From the NCBI GenBank assembly GCA_024742275.1, contig JANSYS010000003.1, forward strand, positions 186,001-250,000: DNA of 64,000 bases. The letters are read 5' to 3'. Source of the DNA: Alphaproteobacteria bacterium. GTDB lineage: Bacteria > Pseudomonadota > Alphaproteobacteria > Thalassobaculales > Thalassobaculaceae. Shown in pieces: positions 29,438 through 40,698 of this stretch; positions within the stretch are counted from its first letter, which is position 1, and each line of letters begins with the position of its first letter. Position numbers and translations under genes: made by a program. Below the pieces are notes generated by a model, which did not search any database, was not told where the DNA came from, and saw nothing but the letters and a program-made list of their open reading frames with translations.

Positions 29438-31054
29438 TCAATTCGCGGGACTTCTTCGACCGTCACGAAATCGCCCGTACGCTGCAATGGCGAGCAGCGA
29501 TACGACCATAAGGCTGAAAGGGATATCGCCACCAATCCCGAAAGGCGTTGCCGGCATCGCGGCCGGCAAGGGAGCATCGAGACTTCCGGTTACGCCCATC
29601 CCAACGCTGGCAACGATTCGGCCCGCCGGATCGATGACCGTGGATACTCCTGTATTCGCCGCCCGAACCATCGGCAACCCTTGCTCGATCGCCCGCAGGC
29701 GGGCGATCGCCAGATGCTGATAAGGCCCGCTCCAACGTCCGAACCAGGCGTCGTTCGTCGCGTTGAGCAGCCAGGCCGGGCGGCGGTCGGCGGCGACCGC
29801 ACCGTCCGGGAAGATCGCTTCGTAGCAGATCAGCAAGGAGACCGGCGGCGCGCCGGGCAGGTCCAGGGTTCTTGGTCCGGGGCCGGGAACGAAATCGCGC
29901 CGGCTTTGAACGATCGGCGTGACCGGAATAATCCGGCGCAGCGGCACATACTCGCCGAAGGGCACCAGATGGGCCTTGTCGAAGAACCAGGACAAGGCGC
30001 CCCTGGAATCGACCGCGAAGACGCTGTTATGCACGGTCTCCGCCCCGTCCGAGCGGCCAAGCCGGGGGGCGCCGAACAACAGGCTCCCACCGGCCGGGGC
30101 CGCGTGGGACAACGCCTCGAAAAGGTCCGGCGCATCGGCCAACAGGTGGGCCACCGCGGTTTCCGGCCATACCACGACCGTTGGTCGGGCATTGTCTGCC
30201 AAACCGGGCGCCCGCAGGTCGGCCGGGCGGCCGGCATTGCTGAGGTTCATATAGCGGCGCAGATGGTCCGGCTTCAGCAGCGGGTTCCACTTGTCGCGCT
30301 GGGGGACGTTGCCCTGAACGACCCGGACCACAGTGCCCGGGACCCGCCCGCCTTCGTCCGTCACCTGAGGAACCGCCGACAGCCGAACGAGCCCCCCGGC
30401 CGCCATCGCCGCAAGCAGGATGCCCGCAAGCGCGGAACAGACCAGACGGCTGCTTCGGACGGTGCCGCGCGGGGCGCTCCAGAACCCGTCCCACCACAGG
30501 GCCGGCGCCGTCGTGACAACCATCACCATCAGGCTGAGGCCGTACGTTCCAACCAGCGCGGCCGGCTGCAGCAGCGGCAGCCAGCCGTCGACCGTCGCCG
30601 AGGGAAGGTTCCAGGGAAATCCGGTGAGCGCATGGCCGCGGACCCATTCGGCGCCGCTGTACAGAACGGCAAAACCGAGCCACAGAGGCCATCCGCTCCG
30701 GAAAAGCCGCCGGGCAAGCCCGCCGGCAAGCGCCGCGTAGAGGGCCAGCACCGCCGGCAAGCCGATATTGGCGAAGGGGATCAGCCAGGCGTGCTCGCCA
30801 GCATTGACCAGCATGGCGTTGGCGATCCAATGCAACCCCGCCATATGGTACCCGAGCGCCCAGAGCCAAGCCCGGAACGCCGCGCTCCGAACACTCCCGG
30901 CTCCCGCCACCGCGGCGAGCAGCGCAGCATGGCCGAACGCGAAAGGCAGGACGTGCAAGGGCGCGAGCGACAGCCCGGTGGCCGCACCGGCGAGCAGGAC
31001 CGCCACCGGCAGGACCCAAGGTCGCCGCCGATCGCCGTGGTCGCGCGTCGGCAT
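29438..31054 (-). CDS. lnt: Apolipoprotein N-acyltransferase
   Basis: Adds the third acyl chain to the N-terminal Cys of lipoproteins in the inner membrane. About 538 residues: six N-terminal membrane segments and a nitrilase-type periplasmic domain. The catalytic triad is visible in VVVWPETAVAHLL (Glu), FFDKAHLVPFGEYVP (Lys) and LLICYEAIFP (Cys). A last membrane helix lies before the C-terminus. The start is ATG 31054; a GTG at 31087 falls inside an upstream tandem repeat and is unlikely. Confidence 0.94.
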   Translation of the reverse strand: MPTRDHGDRRRPWVLPVAVLLAGAATGLSLAPLHVLPFAFGHAALLAAVAGAGSVRSAAFRAWLWALGYHMAGLHWIANAMLVNAGEHAWLIPFANIGLPAVLALYAALAGGLARRLFRSGWPLWLGFAVLYSGAEWVRGHALTGFPWNLPSATVDGWLPLLQPAALVGTYGLSLMVMVVTTAPALWWDGFWSAPRGTVRSSRLVCSALAGILLAAMAAGGLVRLSAVPQVTDEGGRVPGTVVRVVQGNVPQRDKWNPLLKPDHLRRYMNLSNAGRPADLRAPGLADNARPTVVVWPETAVAHLLADAPDLFEALSHAAPAGGSLLFGAPRLGRSDGAETVHNSVFAVDSRGALSWFFDKAHLVPFGEYVPLRRIIPVTPIVQSRRDFVPGPGPRTLDLPGAPPVSLLICYEAIFPDGAVAADRRPAWLLNATNDAWFGRWSGPYQHLAIARLRAIEQGLPMVRAANTGVSTVIDPAGRIVASVGMGVTGSLDAPLPAAMPATPFGIGGDIPFSLMVVSLLAIAAYGRFRDGRRSPAN

Positions 31055-31085
31055 CACGGCGTCAGGTCGCACGAGTATAGGCCCC

Positions 31086-31130
31086 ACGGGGATTGGTAGT
31101 ACGGGGATTGGTGATGCGGGGATTGGCCGC
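31086..31130. repeat. Three 15-bp tandem repeats between corC and lnt
   Basis: Units start at 31086, 31101 and 31116, each containing CGGGGATTGG. The flanks are ACGGGGATTGGTAGT, ACGGGGATTGGTGAT and GCGGGGATTGGCCGC. They lie in the leader of lnt, 32 bases ahead of its ATG. Confidence 0.85.
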
Positions 31131-31175
31131 GACAGGTCCCGACGGAAGCCGCTGCGCCGACGCTGGCCGACCCCA

Positions 31176-32155
<980 letters not shown>

Positions 32156-32159
<4 letters not shown>

Positions 32160-32742
32160 CCCACCGCTCCGACACCGGACAGTGGCTCGCCGTCGATGAC
32201 AGGATCGGCACCGGCATAGGGATCGGGGATCCCGAGGCCGGCCAGAACCTCGCGCTCCAACGACTCCATCTCCTCGGCCTCGACCTCGTCTGCATGGTCG
32301 TACCCGAGCAGATGCAGGGTGCCGTGGACCAACAGATGGCTGACGTGATCGGCCACGCTCTTGCCCTGTTCGCCGGCCTCGCGCACGACGGTCTCCAGCG
32401 CCAGGGAGATATCGCCGAGCGGCCGCGGGCCCTCCGGCGGTACGAAGCCGACCGGAAAGGACAGAACGTTGGTGGACGAGTCCTTGCCGCGATGATCGCG
32501 GTTCAGGGTTCTCTGCTCGGCATCGTCGGTGAGCAGGACCGATACCTCGACGGCGCCGTCGACGCCCACATGCGCCAATACGGCGGAAACAGCCGACTCC
32601 GCACGCGCACAAATGTCGTTTACGGAGTCGCCCCAATCGGGGGCCGTGATGGATATATCGAGATCGACCGACCGGACAACGCCGGAAGGTCGGGTTCTAG
32701 ATCGAGGACAACTATCGTCCTCGGCAGAAGAATCTTCGTCGG

Positions 32743-32746
<4 letters not shown>
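32156..32746 (-). CDS. ybeY: rRNA maturation endoribonuclease YbeY
   Basis: A zinc endoribonuclease for 16S 3'-end maturation and ribosome quality control. 196 residues, with an N-terminal acidic extension of about 25. The core has LNRDHRGKDSSTNVLSFP and the zinc signature HGTLHLLGYDH, in which all three His are kept. The C-terminus extends 40 residues past this. It overlaps phoH and corC by 4 bases at each end, so the three are translationally coupled. Confidence 0.95.
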
Positions 32747-33758
<1,012 letters not shown>

Positions 33759-33762
<4 letters not shown>

Positions 33763-35207
33763 GCAGGGACCCTTTCGGCAGGAGGAGGCTGGGGGGAAGG
33801 CGCGACGGGATCGACCCGGCCTGCCGTCTCGACGGTCACGACGTGCCCGGACAGGCTGTTGGCGCCGCCGAGATCGACGGCGACACCGACGATGGCGCCG
33901 AGCAGACGCTCCGGCGCTTCGGCATGGATCGACTGCATCCACGGGCCGCGCCCCACGAGCTGGCCCGGCCGGTTGCCGCGGCGTTCGAACAGAACCGGCT
34001 GCACCGATCCGACGGCCGCCTCGTTGAAGGCCCGCTGCTGGGCATTGAGAATCTGCTGCAGCGCCTCCAGCCGGTCCGACTTCTCCGCTTCGGAGAGCTG
34101 GTCGGCGACCGACGCCGCCGGCGTTCCAGCACGCGCGCTGTACTTGAAGGAATAGGCCTGGGCGAAACCGACCTCGCGAACGAGCCGCAGGGTGTCGGCG
34201 AAGTCGCGGTCGCTCTCGCCGGGAAAGCCGACGATGAAATCGGAACTCAGCGCCAGATCCGGGCGCGCGTCCCGCAACCGGTCGACGATACGCCGGTAGT
34301 CGTCGGCGGTGTGACCCCGGTTCATGGTGTCTAGGATCCGATCGGAGCCCGACTGCACCGGCAGGTGCAGATACGGCATCAGCGCCGGAACCTCGCCATG
34401 GGCGGCGATCAGATCGTCGTCCATATCGCGGGGATGGGACGTGGTGTAGCGCAGCCGCGCCAGCCCGTCGATTTCGGCCAGGGCCCGAATCAGGCGGCCG
34501 AGCCCCCAGTCGCGACCGTCCGGCCCCTCCCCATGATAGGCGTTGACGTTCTGGCCCAGCAGCGTGATCTCCAAGGCGCCCCCGGCGACAAGGCGGCGCG
34601 CCTCGGCCACGACCGCGGCGGCCGGCCGCGAGAACTCCGCGCCCCGGGTGTAGGGAACGACGCAGAAGGTGCAGAACTTGTCGCAACCTTCCTGGATCGA
34701 CAGAAAGGCGGCCGCGCCCTGGGTCCGGCTCTCTTCGGGCAGATGGTCGAACTTGTCCTCGGCAGGGAAATCGGTGTCGACGACGCCGGCCCCGCGCCAG
34801 CCGCCGCGCCCGGTCTCGCGCCCGAGCGCCCGGGTCACCAATTCAGGCAGGCGATGATAGGTCTGCGGGCCGAACACCATGTCGACGACAGGCGCCCGTC
34901 GGACGATCTCCTCGCCCTCCGCCTGGGCAACGCAGCCGGCCACGGCGATGAGCATCCGTCGGCCTTCCTTCGCCGCCTCCTCCTTCATCACCCGCAGGCG
35001 ACCGAGTTCGGAATACACCTTCTCGGTCGCCTTCTCGCGAATGTGGCAGGTGTTCAGGATGACCAGGTCCGCGCCGTCCGCTCTGTCGCTGGCGGCATAG
35101 CCATACGGCGCCATGACATCCGCCATGCGGGCGGAATCATAGACGTTCATCTGGCAACCGTATGTCTTGACGTGAAGTTTCTTGCTCAAGGGGCCCGTCT
35201 TGCTCAA
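33759..35207 (-). CDS. miaB: tRNA-2-methylthio-N6-dimethylallyladenosine synthase MiaB
   Basis: Radical-SAM methylthiotransferase acting on i6A37 of tRNA. 482 residues. The N-terminal domain holds three cluster Cys ([28 protein letters not shown]). The radical-SAM motif is [15 protein letters not shown], with [14 protein letters not shown] and [12 protein letters not shown] in the barrel. A C-terminal TRAM domain carries [14 protein letters not shown]. It leads miaB-phoH-ybeY-corC-lnt. Confidence 0.96.
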
Positions 35208-35452
35208 TGCCGCCGCCTTCCATCAAGGCGTCCATGGTTCCGGGACCGCGACATCACCTCTCCCGTCCGGAATCGTCCCGGCCGGGGGCAGCGCCAGATC
35301 GTCTGATCCATCAAGATCGGGGAGACTCCCGCATGCTGATCGCGCCGGATGACCTCAACCGCGTCCGGTTCGACTTCGGACCCTACGAATCGGTGCGCCG
35401 CTGTCAAGCGACACGCGCATGACCATGCCGCGCGCCGGACCGGGCGAGTCCC
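35208..35452. other. Intergenic region between olsA-like gene and miaB
   Basis: 245 bases with no supported gene. On the plus strand, 35333-35422 encodes MLIAPDDLNRVRFDFGPYES and a few more residues to a stop. This faintly resembles the N-terminus of some ArsR-type regulators and could be a relic. I see no terminator or strong promoter. Confidence 0.35.
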
Positions 35453-36331
35453 CTAGCGGCCCGCATTCGCCCGCGCCACACCGTCGGCGACGCGTCTGCG
35501 CACCTCCATTGCGAGCGCCTTGCGGGAACCGGCATCCTCCAGGGTAAGCGGCGGATGAAACTCGATGACGACGGTCAGCTTACCGAGCGCGGCCACCGTC
35601 CACAGATGCGGCGCCAGATCCATGTCGCCATACCACGCGAAGAACGGCCGCAGCCCCCGCCCGAGGGGAACCCCGTTCAGCCGGGTATAGGCGATCGATA
35701 CCGGCTGGACGGTCAGCGCCCGGTCGCCGGATTCTCGTTCCGCAACCGAAAAGAACGCGCTCTTGAACGGCAGGACACGGGTTCCGTCGCCGCTCGTGCC
35801 CTCCGGAAACAGGATGAGGTTGTCCCCGTCCTCGAGCCTGCTGGCGATATCGTCGCTGTGGGCGGCCACGGCGGACCGGCGTCGGGCAACGAACACCGTG
35901 CGCTGAAGCTTTGCCAGAACTCCGAAGAACGGCCAGCCTGCCACCTCCGACTTGGCGATGAAGCAGCCGATGACCACGGCGCCGAGCGCGGTGATGTCGA
36001 GATAGGAAACGTGATTGGCGGCGAACAGGACCGGCCGTTCGCGGACCCGGCGGCCCTGCACGACGATGTGAATGCCGAGGATGCGGGCGCAGATCCGGTG
36101 GTAGACGCGAGGCAGTCGCTCGGCGAGCCGCAACCGCAGCAGCACCGCGATCGCCTGGACCGGAATCAGCGCAAGAGTGACCGTCAGATAGGCGCCGAGC
36201 CGAACGACCGCACGGGTTTCGGAACGGATCATGCCGCCGCCGAGGGACAGCAGGCGGCGCTCCTCGGCTTCATCGACATAGACCGGTTCGACCCTGCGTA
36301 TCGACGTCGATCCGGAAACCGCCTCCGCCAT
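35453..36331 (-). CDS. Lysophospholipid/lyso-ornithine-lipid acyltransferase (PlsC family, OlsA-like)
   Basis: 292 residues. There is one N-terminal membrane segment (LTVTLALIPVQAIAVLL), then the PlsC signature ANHVSYLDITALG (HX4D), VFVARRRSA, LILFPEGTSGDGTRVLPFKSAFF and IAYTRLNGVPLG. It transfers an acyl chain to a lysolipid at the inner membrane. Because its gene is 2 bases downstream of an OlsB-like acyltransferase, the likely job is the second acylation of ornithine lipid (inference). A general PlsC role is the alternative. Confidence 0.85.
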   Translation of the reverse strand: MAEAVSGSTSIRRVEPVYVDEAEERRLLSLGGGMIRSETRAVVRLGAYLTVTLALIPVQAIAVLLRLRLAERLPRVYHRICARILGIHIVVQGRRVRERPVLFAANHVSYLDITALGAVVIGCFIAKSEVAGWPFFGVLAKLQRTVFVARRRSAVAAHSDDIASRLEDGDNLILFPEGTSGDGTRVLPFKSAFFSVAERESGDRALTVQPVSIAYTRLNGVPLGRGLRPFFAWYGDMDLAPHLWTVAALGKLTVVIEFHPPLTLEDAGSRKALAMEVRRRVADGVARANAGR

Positions 36332-36333
36332 CG

Positions 36334-37170
36334 TCAGCCGCCTCGCGCTTCCCGCTCGTAGTGCTTGTAGTACTTGTCCGTCACCGCGCTTGTCTGGACG
36401 ATGACGCAGACATCCGTGGTGTTGAACTGGGGATCGACAACCGCGCCGTCGCCGACGAAACCGCCGAGACGGAGGTAGCCCTTGATCAAGGGCGGAAGAG
36501 CCGCGAGCGCCCGTTTTCCGTCGATTCCATCGCGCGGGACACGGTTCATGTCCACGTGCAAGTCATCGAGCGCCCGGACCCGCAGCGGCTCTGGGGCGAG
36601 ATGATAGTGATAGAGATAGCTGAGATCGCCGGCCAGCGCGTCGGGATCGGTGCCCGGCAGCGACGCGCAACCGAACATCAGCATGATCTCATGCTTGAAC
36701 ACATAGGCCGCGATGCCGCGCCATAGAAGCTGCATGGTCGGCCGGTTGCGGTGATCCAGGTCTACGCAGGACCGGCCCAGCTCCATGATCTCCCCCGGGA
36801 AAGCGAGGATCTTGGAGATGTCGTACTCGCCGACGGTGTAGAACCCGCCGTGGCTGTCGGCTCGGCTCTTGCGGATCAGGCGATAGGTGCCGACCACCGC
36901 CTTAGCGCCCTCTCCCTTGCCGTGATCGAGCACGAGAAGATGGTCGGCGATGGGATCGTATCTGTCGAAATCGCGGCGCAAGTCGGCCATGGCCCCGATG
37001 GGCTTGGCGGCACGCTCCTCGTAGAACACCTGATATCGCAGGGCTTGCGAGGCGTCGATTTCGTCGGGGTCGCGCGCCAGCCGGACTTCAAGATCGCCCG
37101 ATCGGATCGCCGGAAAGGCGGCCTTCGGATCTGGCATGGCGATGGCGGGGCGTTCGGTCAAATCGCTCAT
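36334..37170 (-). CDS. Ornithine N-acyltransferase, OlsB-like (GNAT fold)
   Basis: 278 residues. It matches the hemolysin/OlsB acyltransferase family: LEVRLARDPDEIDASQALRY, VFYEERAAKP, RDFDRYDPIADHLLV, VVGTYRLIR, IMELGRSCVDLDHRNRPTMQ and LMFGCASLPGTDP. The family makes lyso-ornithine lipid from ornithine and 3-hydroxyacyl-ACP. With the adjacent PlsC-type gene it forms a putative olsBA pair for phosphate-free membrane lipids. Confidence 0.85.
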   Translation of the reverse strand: MSDLTERPAIAMPDPKAAFPAIRSGDLEVRLARDPDEIDASQALRYQVFYEERAAKPIGAMADLRRDFDRYDPIADHLLVLDHGKGEGAKAVVGTYRLIRKSRADSHGGFYTVGEYDISKILAFPGEIMELGRSCVDLDHRNRPTMQLLWRGIAAYVFKHEIMLMFGCASLPGTDPDALAGDLSYLYHYHLAPEPLRVRALDDLHVDMNRVPRDGIDGKRALAALPPLIKGYLRLGGFVGDGAVVDPQFNTTDVCVIVQTSAVTDKYYKHYEREARGG

Positions 37171-37314
37171 GTGCCGCTATCCGACATCGGGGGATGTCTC
37201 CGCGAGGCCATTGGTCGGCCTTCCGTGGCCGGCGGACCGGATCGCGGGACCCTAACGCCGCATCCACCCCGGGACAAGATGCAATAGGGCCGCTTTTTGT
37301 GACAGTTTTGGGTC

Positions 37315-37785
37315 TCATGCGGAAAGGATCTTAACCATTACCAACGCGTCCACCGGAGACGGCCGGCCGGCCGCGTAGTACCGATCGCGCCGGGCCACCG
37401 TCTCGTAGCCTCTGGACCGGTACAGGGCCTCGGCAGCGGCGTTGTCGGACGCCACATCCAATAGCACCCGATCCGCCCCGGAGGCCGCGGCGACCGCCTC
37501 GAAACCGGCCAGCAACGCAGCGCCCCAGCCTGCCCGCCGGCGGTCGTCGTCTACGGCCACCGCAAGCACTTCGGCGGTGTCGACGACGCACTGGCCGATC
37601 AGGAAGCCCACCACCCCGCCGTCTTCGGCGACAAGGGACAGGTTGGCCGGGCCGTCGAGCAAACGGCGGACCGACTCGGCGCTCCACGGATCGTCGAAGG
37701 ACGCTCGCTGCAACACGGCGATGGCCTCGGCATCCGCGAGATCGGCCCCCCGCAAGAGGTCGCGCTTGTCCTGCGAGACGCTCAT
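37315..37785 (-). CDS. rimI: Ribosomal protein S18-alanine N-acetyltransferase (RimI-like)
   Basis: A 156-residue GNAT enzyme. ADAEAIAVLQRASFDDPWSA is the typical RimI opening. VVGFLIGQCVVDTAEVLAVAV and RRAGWGAALLAGFEAVAA form the acetyl-CoA site, and NAAAEALYRSRGYETVARRD the closing motif. The assignment is strengthened by the 4-base overlap with tsaB upstream, the usual tsaB-rimI pairing. The substrate is expected to be S18, but other N-termini are possible. Confidence 0.88.
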   Translation of the reverse strand: MSVSQDKRDLLRGADLADAEAIAVLQRASFDDPWSAESVRRLLDGPANLSLVAEDGGVVGFLIGQCVVDTAEVLAVAVDDDRRRAGWGAALLAGFEAVAAASGADRVLLDVASDNAAAEALYRSRGYETVARRDRYYAAGRPSPVDALVMVKILSA

Positions 37786-38444
37786 GGAGGCGGCGGATTG
37801 ACAGCCGGGGCGCGCAGGTAGAGCGGCCGCAAACGCCCTTCGCCGCCGGTCGCCAACCTCATATCGGCGAGCGCCGCGACGAAACGCGCGTCAGGAACCC
37901 GGCAAGACGCCACCACGTCGGCCCGCCGATCCTCGGCCATCGCGGCAGCGGCCAGGGGATCCGCTCCGTCGCCGGCAACCCGGAACATCCGGTGCGGCGC
38001 GGCGCGGACGGCATTGACGGCTTCCATGATCGTCGGCTCGCCCATCGACCGGCCGGAGGGGTCGAACCATTGGACGTAGAAGTCGCCCCGTTTTGTGTCG
38101 AGGCCAACCAGAAGCGGCAGACCGGAGTCGCCCGCGGCCCGCGCAATCGCCTCCAGCGAGGTCACCGGGATCGTCCGGGCGCCGACCGCAAGGGCAAGGC
38201 CGCGGGCGGCGGCGAGTCCGATTCGCAGACCCGTGAAGCTGCCGGGACCGACCGTTGCGGCGACCGCATCGAGATCTCGGGCCGTACACCCGGCCTCGTT
38301 CAGGACCCGTTCGATCATCGGCATCAGGACCTCGGCATGACCGCGCGCCAGATCCAGGTGCTCGAAGGCGCGGGATTTCCCGCCATCCGCGACGGCGACG
38401 GAGCAGGCCCCGGCCGAGCAGTCGAGAGCGAGCAGCAGTGTCAT
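37782..38444 (-). CDS. tsaB: tRNA threonylcarbamoyladenosine biosynthesis protein TsaB
   Basis: Non-catalytic partner of TsaD in t6A37 synthesis. About 220 residues: LLLALDCSAGACSVAVAD at the start, HAEVLMPMIERVL, and the signature VAATVGPGSFTGLRIGLAAARGLA. It lacks the metal motif of TsaD, as expected for TsaB. The start is 38444 by homology; in-frame ATGs at 38459 and 38465 would add 5 or 7 residues. It overlaps rimI by 4 bases. Confidence 0.94.
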   Translation of the reverse strand: MTLLLALDCSAGACSVAVADGGKSRAFEHLDLARGHAEVLMPMIERVLNEAGCTARDLDAVAATVGPGSFTGLRIGLAAARGLALAVGARTIPVTSLEAIARAAGDSGLPLLVGLDTKRGDFYVQWFDPSGRSMGEPTIMEAVNAVRAAPHRMFRVAGDGADPLAAAAMAEDRRADVVASCRVPDARFVAALADMRLATGGEGRLRPLYLRAPAVNPPPP

Positions 38445-38507
38445 GCGGGGACCCGACATCGACACGCCCCGTCGCGATGAAGCGCGGTATTTCGAAAAGC
38501 GGTGGCC

Positions 38508-39575
38508 ATGGCGTATCTTATCCCCATGAAATCAGGTGCTCGTTCCATCGCGCTTGCGCTGGCCCTTCTCGGCCTCTCCGCCACACCGTCTATCCAGGCC
38601 CTCGGTCTGGCCGGATCGACGGCAACGGCTGCGGAATCGGCCGTTGTCTTCATGTATCACCGTTTCGGCGAAGCCGAGTACCCAAGCGCGAACATCCGCA
38701 TCGACCAGTTCGAGGCCCAGATCGACGAATTGCGCAGCGGCGGCTACACCGTTCTGCCGATCCCCGAGATTCTGGAGAAGATGCGGACCGGAACCGATCT
38801 TCCGGACAGGACCGTAGCGATCACCATCGACGACGCCTATGCCTCGGTCTACGCCGAAGCCTGGCCGCGCCTCAAGAAGGCCGGCTATCCGTTCACCCTG
38901 TTCGTGGCCACGGACCCCATCGACCGCGCGAATCCCGGATACATGACCTGGGACCAGATCCGCGAATTGCAGGAGAGCGGCGTCACCATCGGTAGCCAGA
39001 CCGCGTCCCACCCGCATCTCCCCGACCTGGATATCGAGACGGTGAAGATCGAACTCGACCGCTCGGCCGGGCGGTTGGAGGCCGAGCTCGGGCAGCGGCC
39101 GACGCTGATCGCCTATCCATTCGGTGAGTACGGTCTGGAAATCCAAAAAATCGTCGCGGAAAGAGGTTACGTCGCCGGGTTCGGACAACAATCCGGCGTT
39201 GTGCATGCCACCAGCGACCGCTACGGCCTTCCCCGCTTCGCCTTGAACGAGACCTATGGCGGCATCGACCGGTTCAGACTGACGGCCAGCGCGTTGCCGC
39301 TGCCGATCCGCGATCGGGTGCCGGCGGATCTGATCGTGACCGCCAACAATCCCCCTCCGTTCGGATTCACGGTGGCGTCGGAGATCGGCGATCCGAGCCG
39401 CATCGATTGCTACGCCTCGGGCCAGGGCCGCACCCAGACGGAGGTGCTCGGTGACCGGGTCGAAGTGCGGCTCGCCGAGCCGTTTCCGGCCGGTCGGGCC
39501 CGCGTGAACTGTACGATGCCGGGGCCTGAGGGACGCTGGCGCTGGTACGGAATCCAGTTCTACATTCCGCGCTGA
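38508..39575 (+). CDS. Secreted polysaccharide deacetylase-family protein with altered metal motif
   Basis: 355 residues. There is a signal peptide (hydrophobic ALALALLGLSA, cleavage near TATAAES). The NodB domain (about 48-240) has VVFMYHRFGE, the catalytic/metal TIDDAYAS, and motif 2 as GSQTASHPHLPDL, where the first zinc His of the usual HTxxHP is Gln. YPFGEYG and a later LPRF follow. The last 90 residues form a separate strand-rich domain with two Cys. It probably acts on envelope polysaccharide, but activity is uncertain. ATG 38526 is another possible start. Confidence 0.85.
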   Translation: MAYLIPMKSGARSIALALALLGLSATPSIQALGLAGSTATAAESAVVFMYHRFGEAEYPSANIRIDQFEAQIDELRSGGYTVLPIPEILEKMRTGTDLPDRTVAITIDDAYASVYAEAWPRLKKAGYPFTLFVATDPIDRANPGYMTWDQIRELQESGVTIGSQTASHPHLPDLDIETVKIELDRSAGRLEAELGQRPTLIAYPFGEYGLEIQKIVAERGYVAGFGQQSGVVHATSDRYGLPRFALNETYGGIDRFRLTASALPLPIRDRVPADLIVTANNPPPFGFTVASEIGDPSRIDCYASGQGRTQTEVLGDRVEVRLAEPFPAGRARVNCTMPGPEGRWRWYGIQFYIPR

Positions 39576-39591
39576 TCGCGGCGGTCGCCCG

Positions 39592-40635
39592 TCAACTCTC
39601 CGGCGGGGACTGGAGCGATTGCCAACCGTCGCCGCGCCGGATCGACGTTGCGCCGAGCTGGGCGCCAGCGAACGCGTCCAGGTCGTTCTGCTTCATGATC
39701 TCCACCAGTTCTTCGCCATAGACCGCCCCGCGTTCGCTGTAGCGAGTGAGCGTGCGGGCAAGCTGATGCGAATCGGCCCCGCGGGCGCGCGCGGCTCGAA
39801 ACTCCCGGTAGGCAGGATGGGTGTTCAGGTTGTGCATGTAGCCGCGTACCGAATGCAGCAAGCTGTCGAACGCCCGCACCGCATGGGCCGCGTCCGGCGC
39901 GCCGGCCGGGGCGATGCCCTGAGATTTGTCCCAGGTCCATTGCCCGTAGAGCGCATTGCCCTCCATTGCGAACCGGGACCGGCCCCAACCGCTCTCGACG
40001 ATCGCCTGGGCCAAAGCCAGCGGCACCGGGACTGCATCGACGCGGCGGAGCAGCCTGCGTCGCGCCTCGTCGTCCAAAATTTCCTCGATCGGTTTCGCTC
40101 CAAGGGACCCGTCGGAGCTATCGATCACCCCGTAGCGCCGGGCGACCGATATCAGCCACCGCCGATCCTGGGGCCGCAGGGTTTCGCCCGCCTCGATCCG
40201 ATCAAGCAAGGCCGTCATCCGGGTCCGCACGATGCCGATCTCGACATCGACCCGAAGGATCAGCGGTAGCGCGACCCTCAGAAACGCGCGTTTTCGCGGG
40301 CCGACTTTTTCGAGTTTGTCGAACCCCGTGGGCAGTCTGGTGAGATACAGGCGGGGAACGTCCCGCTCGCCGGAGCGGACGGCCGCAAGGTCGAAAGACG
40401 CCCGATCGTAGAGCTCAAGCAGCGTCGCGGCGGATGCGACCGTGAAGGCCCGTCCACCGTCCGGGATCGGCGCCGGGGTCACCACACGGGTCAGAGGCGG
40501 TTCGACCTTCGGGTCGATCTGCCACTGGGGCGGGCCGAACGTCAGGGCCGATACCTGGAACGCGCCCAGCATAAGCAGGCCAACGACCAGGGCGGCTCTT
40601 CCGCGACCGGTGAAAGGTCTGTTCTCGAAACTCAC
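39592..40635 (-). CDS. Bax-like glucosaminidase-domain protein
   Basis: 347 residues. An N-terminal signal anchor reads ALVVGLLMLGAFQVSAL. The C-terminal half (about 200-335) is a Bax/glucosaminidase domain with PLALAQAIVESGWGRSRFA (catalytic Glu), NALYGQWTW, AVRAFDSLLHSVRGYMHNL and LTRYSERGAVYGEEL. It is probably a periplasmic peptidoglycan hydrolase. It converges on the deacetylase gene, 16 bases apart. Confidence 0.88.
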   Translation of the reverse strand: MSFENRPFTGRGRAALVVGLLMLGAFQVSALTFGPPQWQIDPKVEPPLTRVVTPAPIPDGGRAFTVASAATLLELYDRASFDLAAVRSGERDVPRLYLTRLPTGFDKLEKVGPRKRAFLRVALPLILRVDVEIGIVRTRMTALLDRIEAGETLRPQDRRWLISVARRYGVIDSSDGSLGAKPIEEILDDEARRRLLRRVDAVPVPLALAQAIVESGWGRSRFAMEGNALYGQWTWDKSQGIAPAGAPDAAHAVRAFDSLLHSVRGYMHNLNTHPAYREFRAARARGADSHQLARTLTRYSERGAVYGEELVEIMKQNDLDAFAGAQLGATSIRRGDGWQSLQSPPES

Positions 40636-40698
40636 TGGAACATATGAAACGCGGCCGGCCGGACGGAGAACCGTCTTCCCGTCGCCGCGTTCCGAGCC

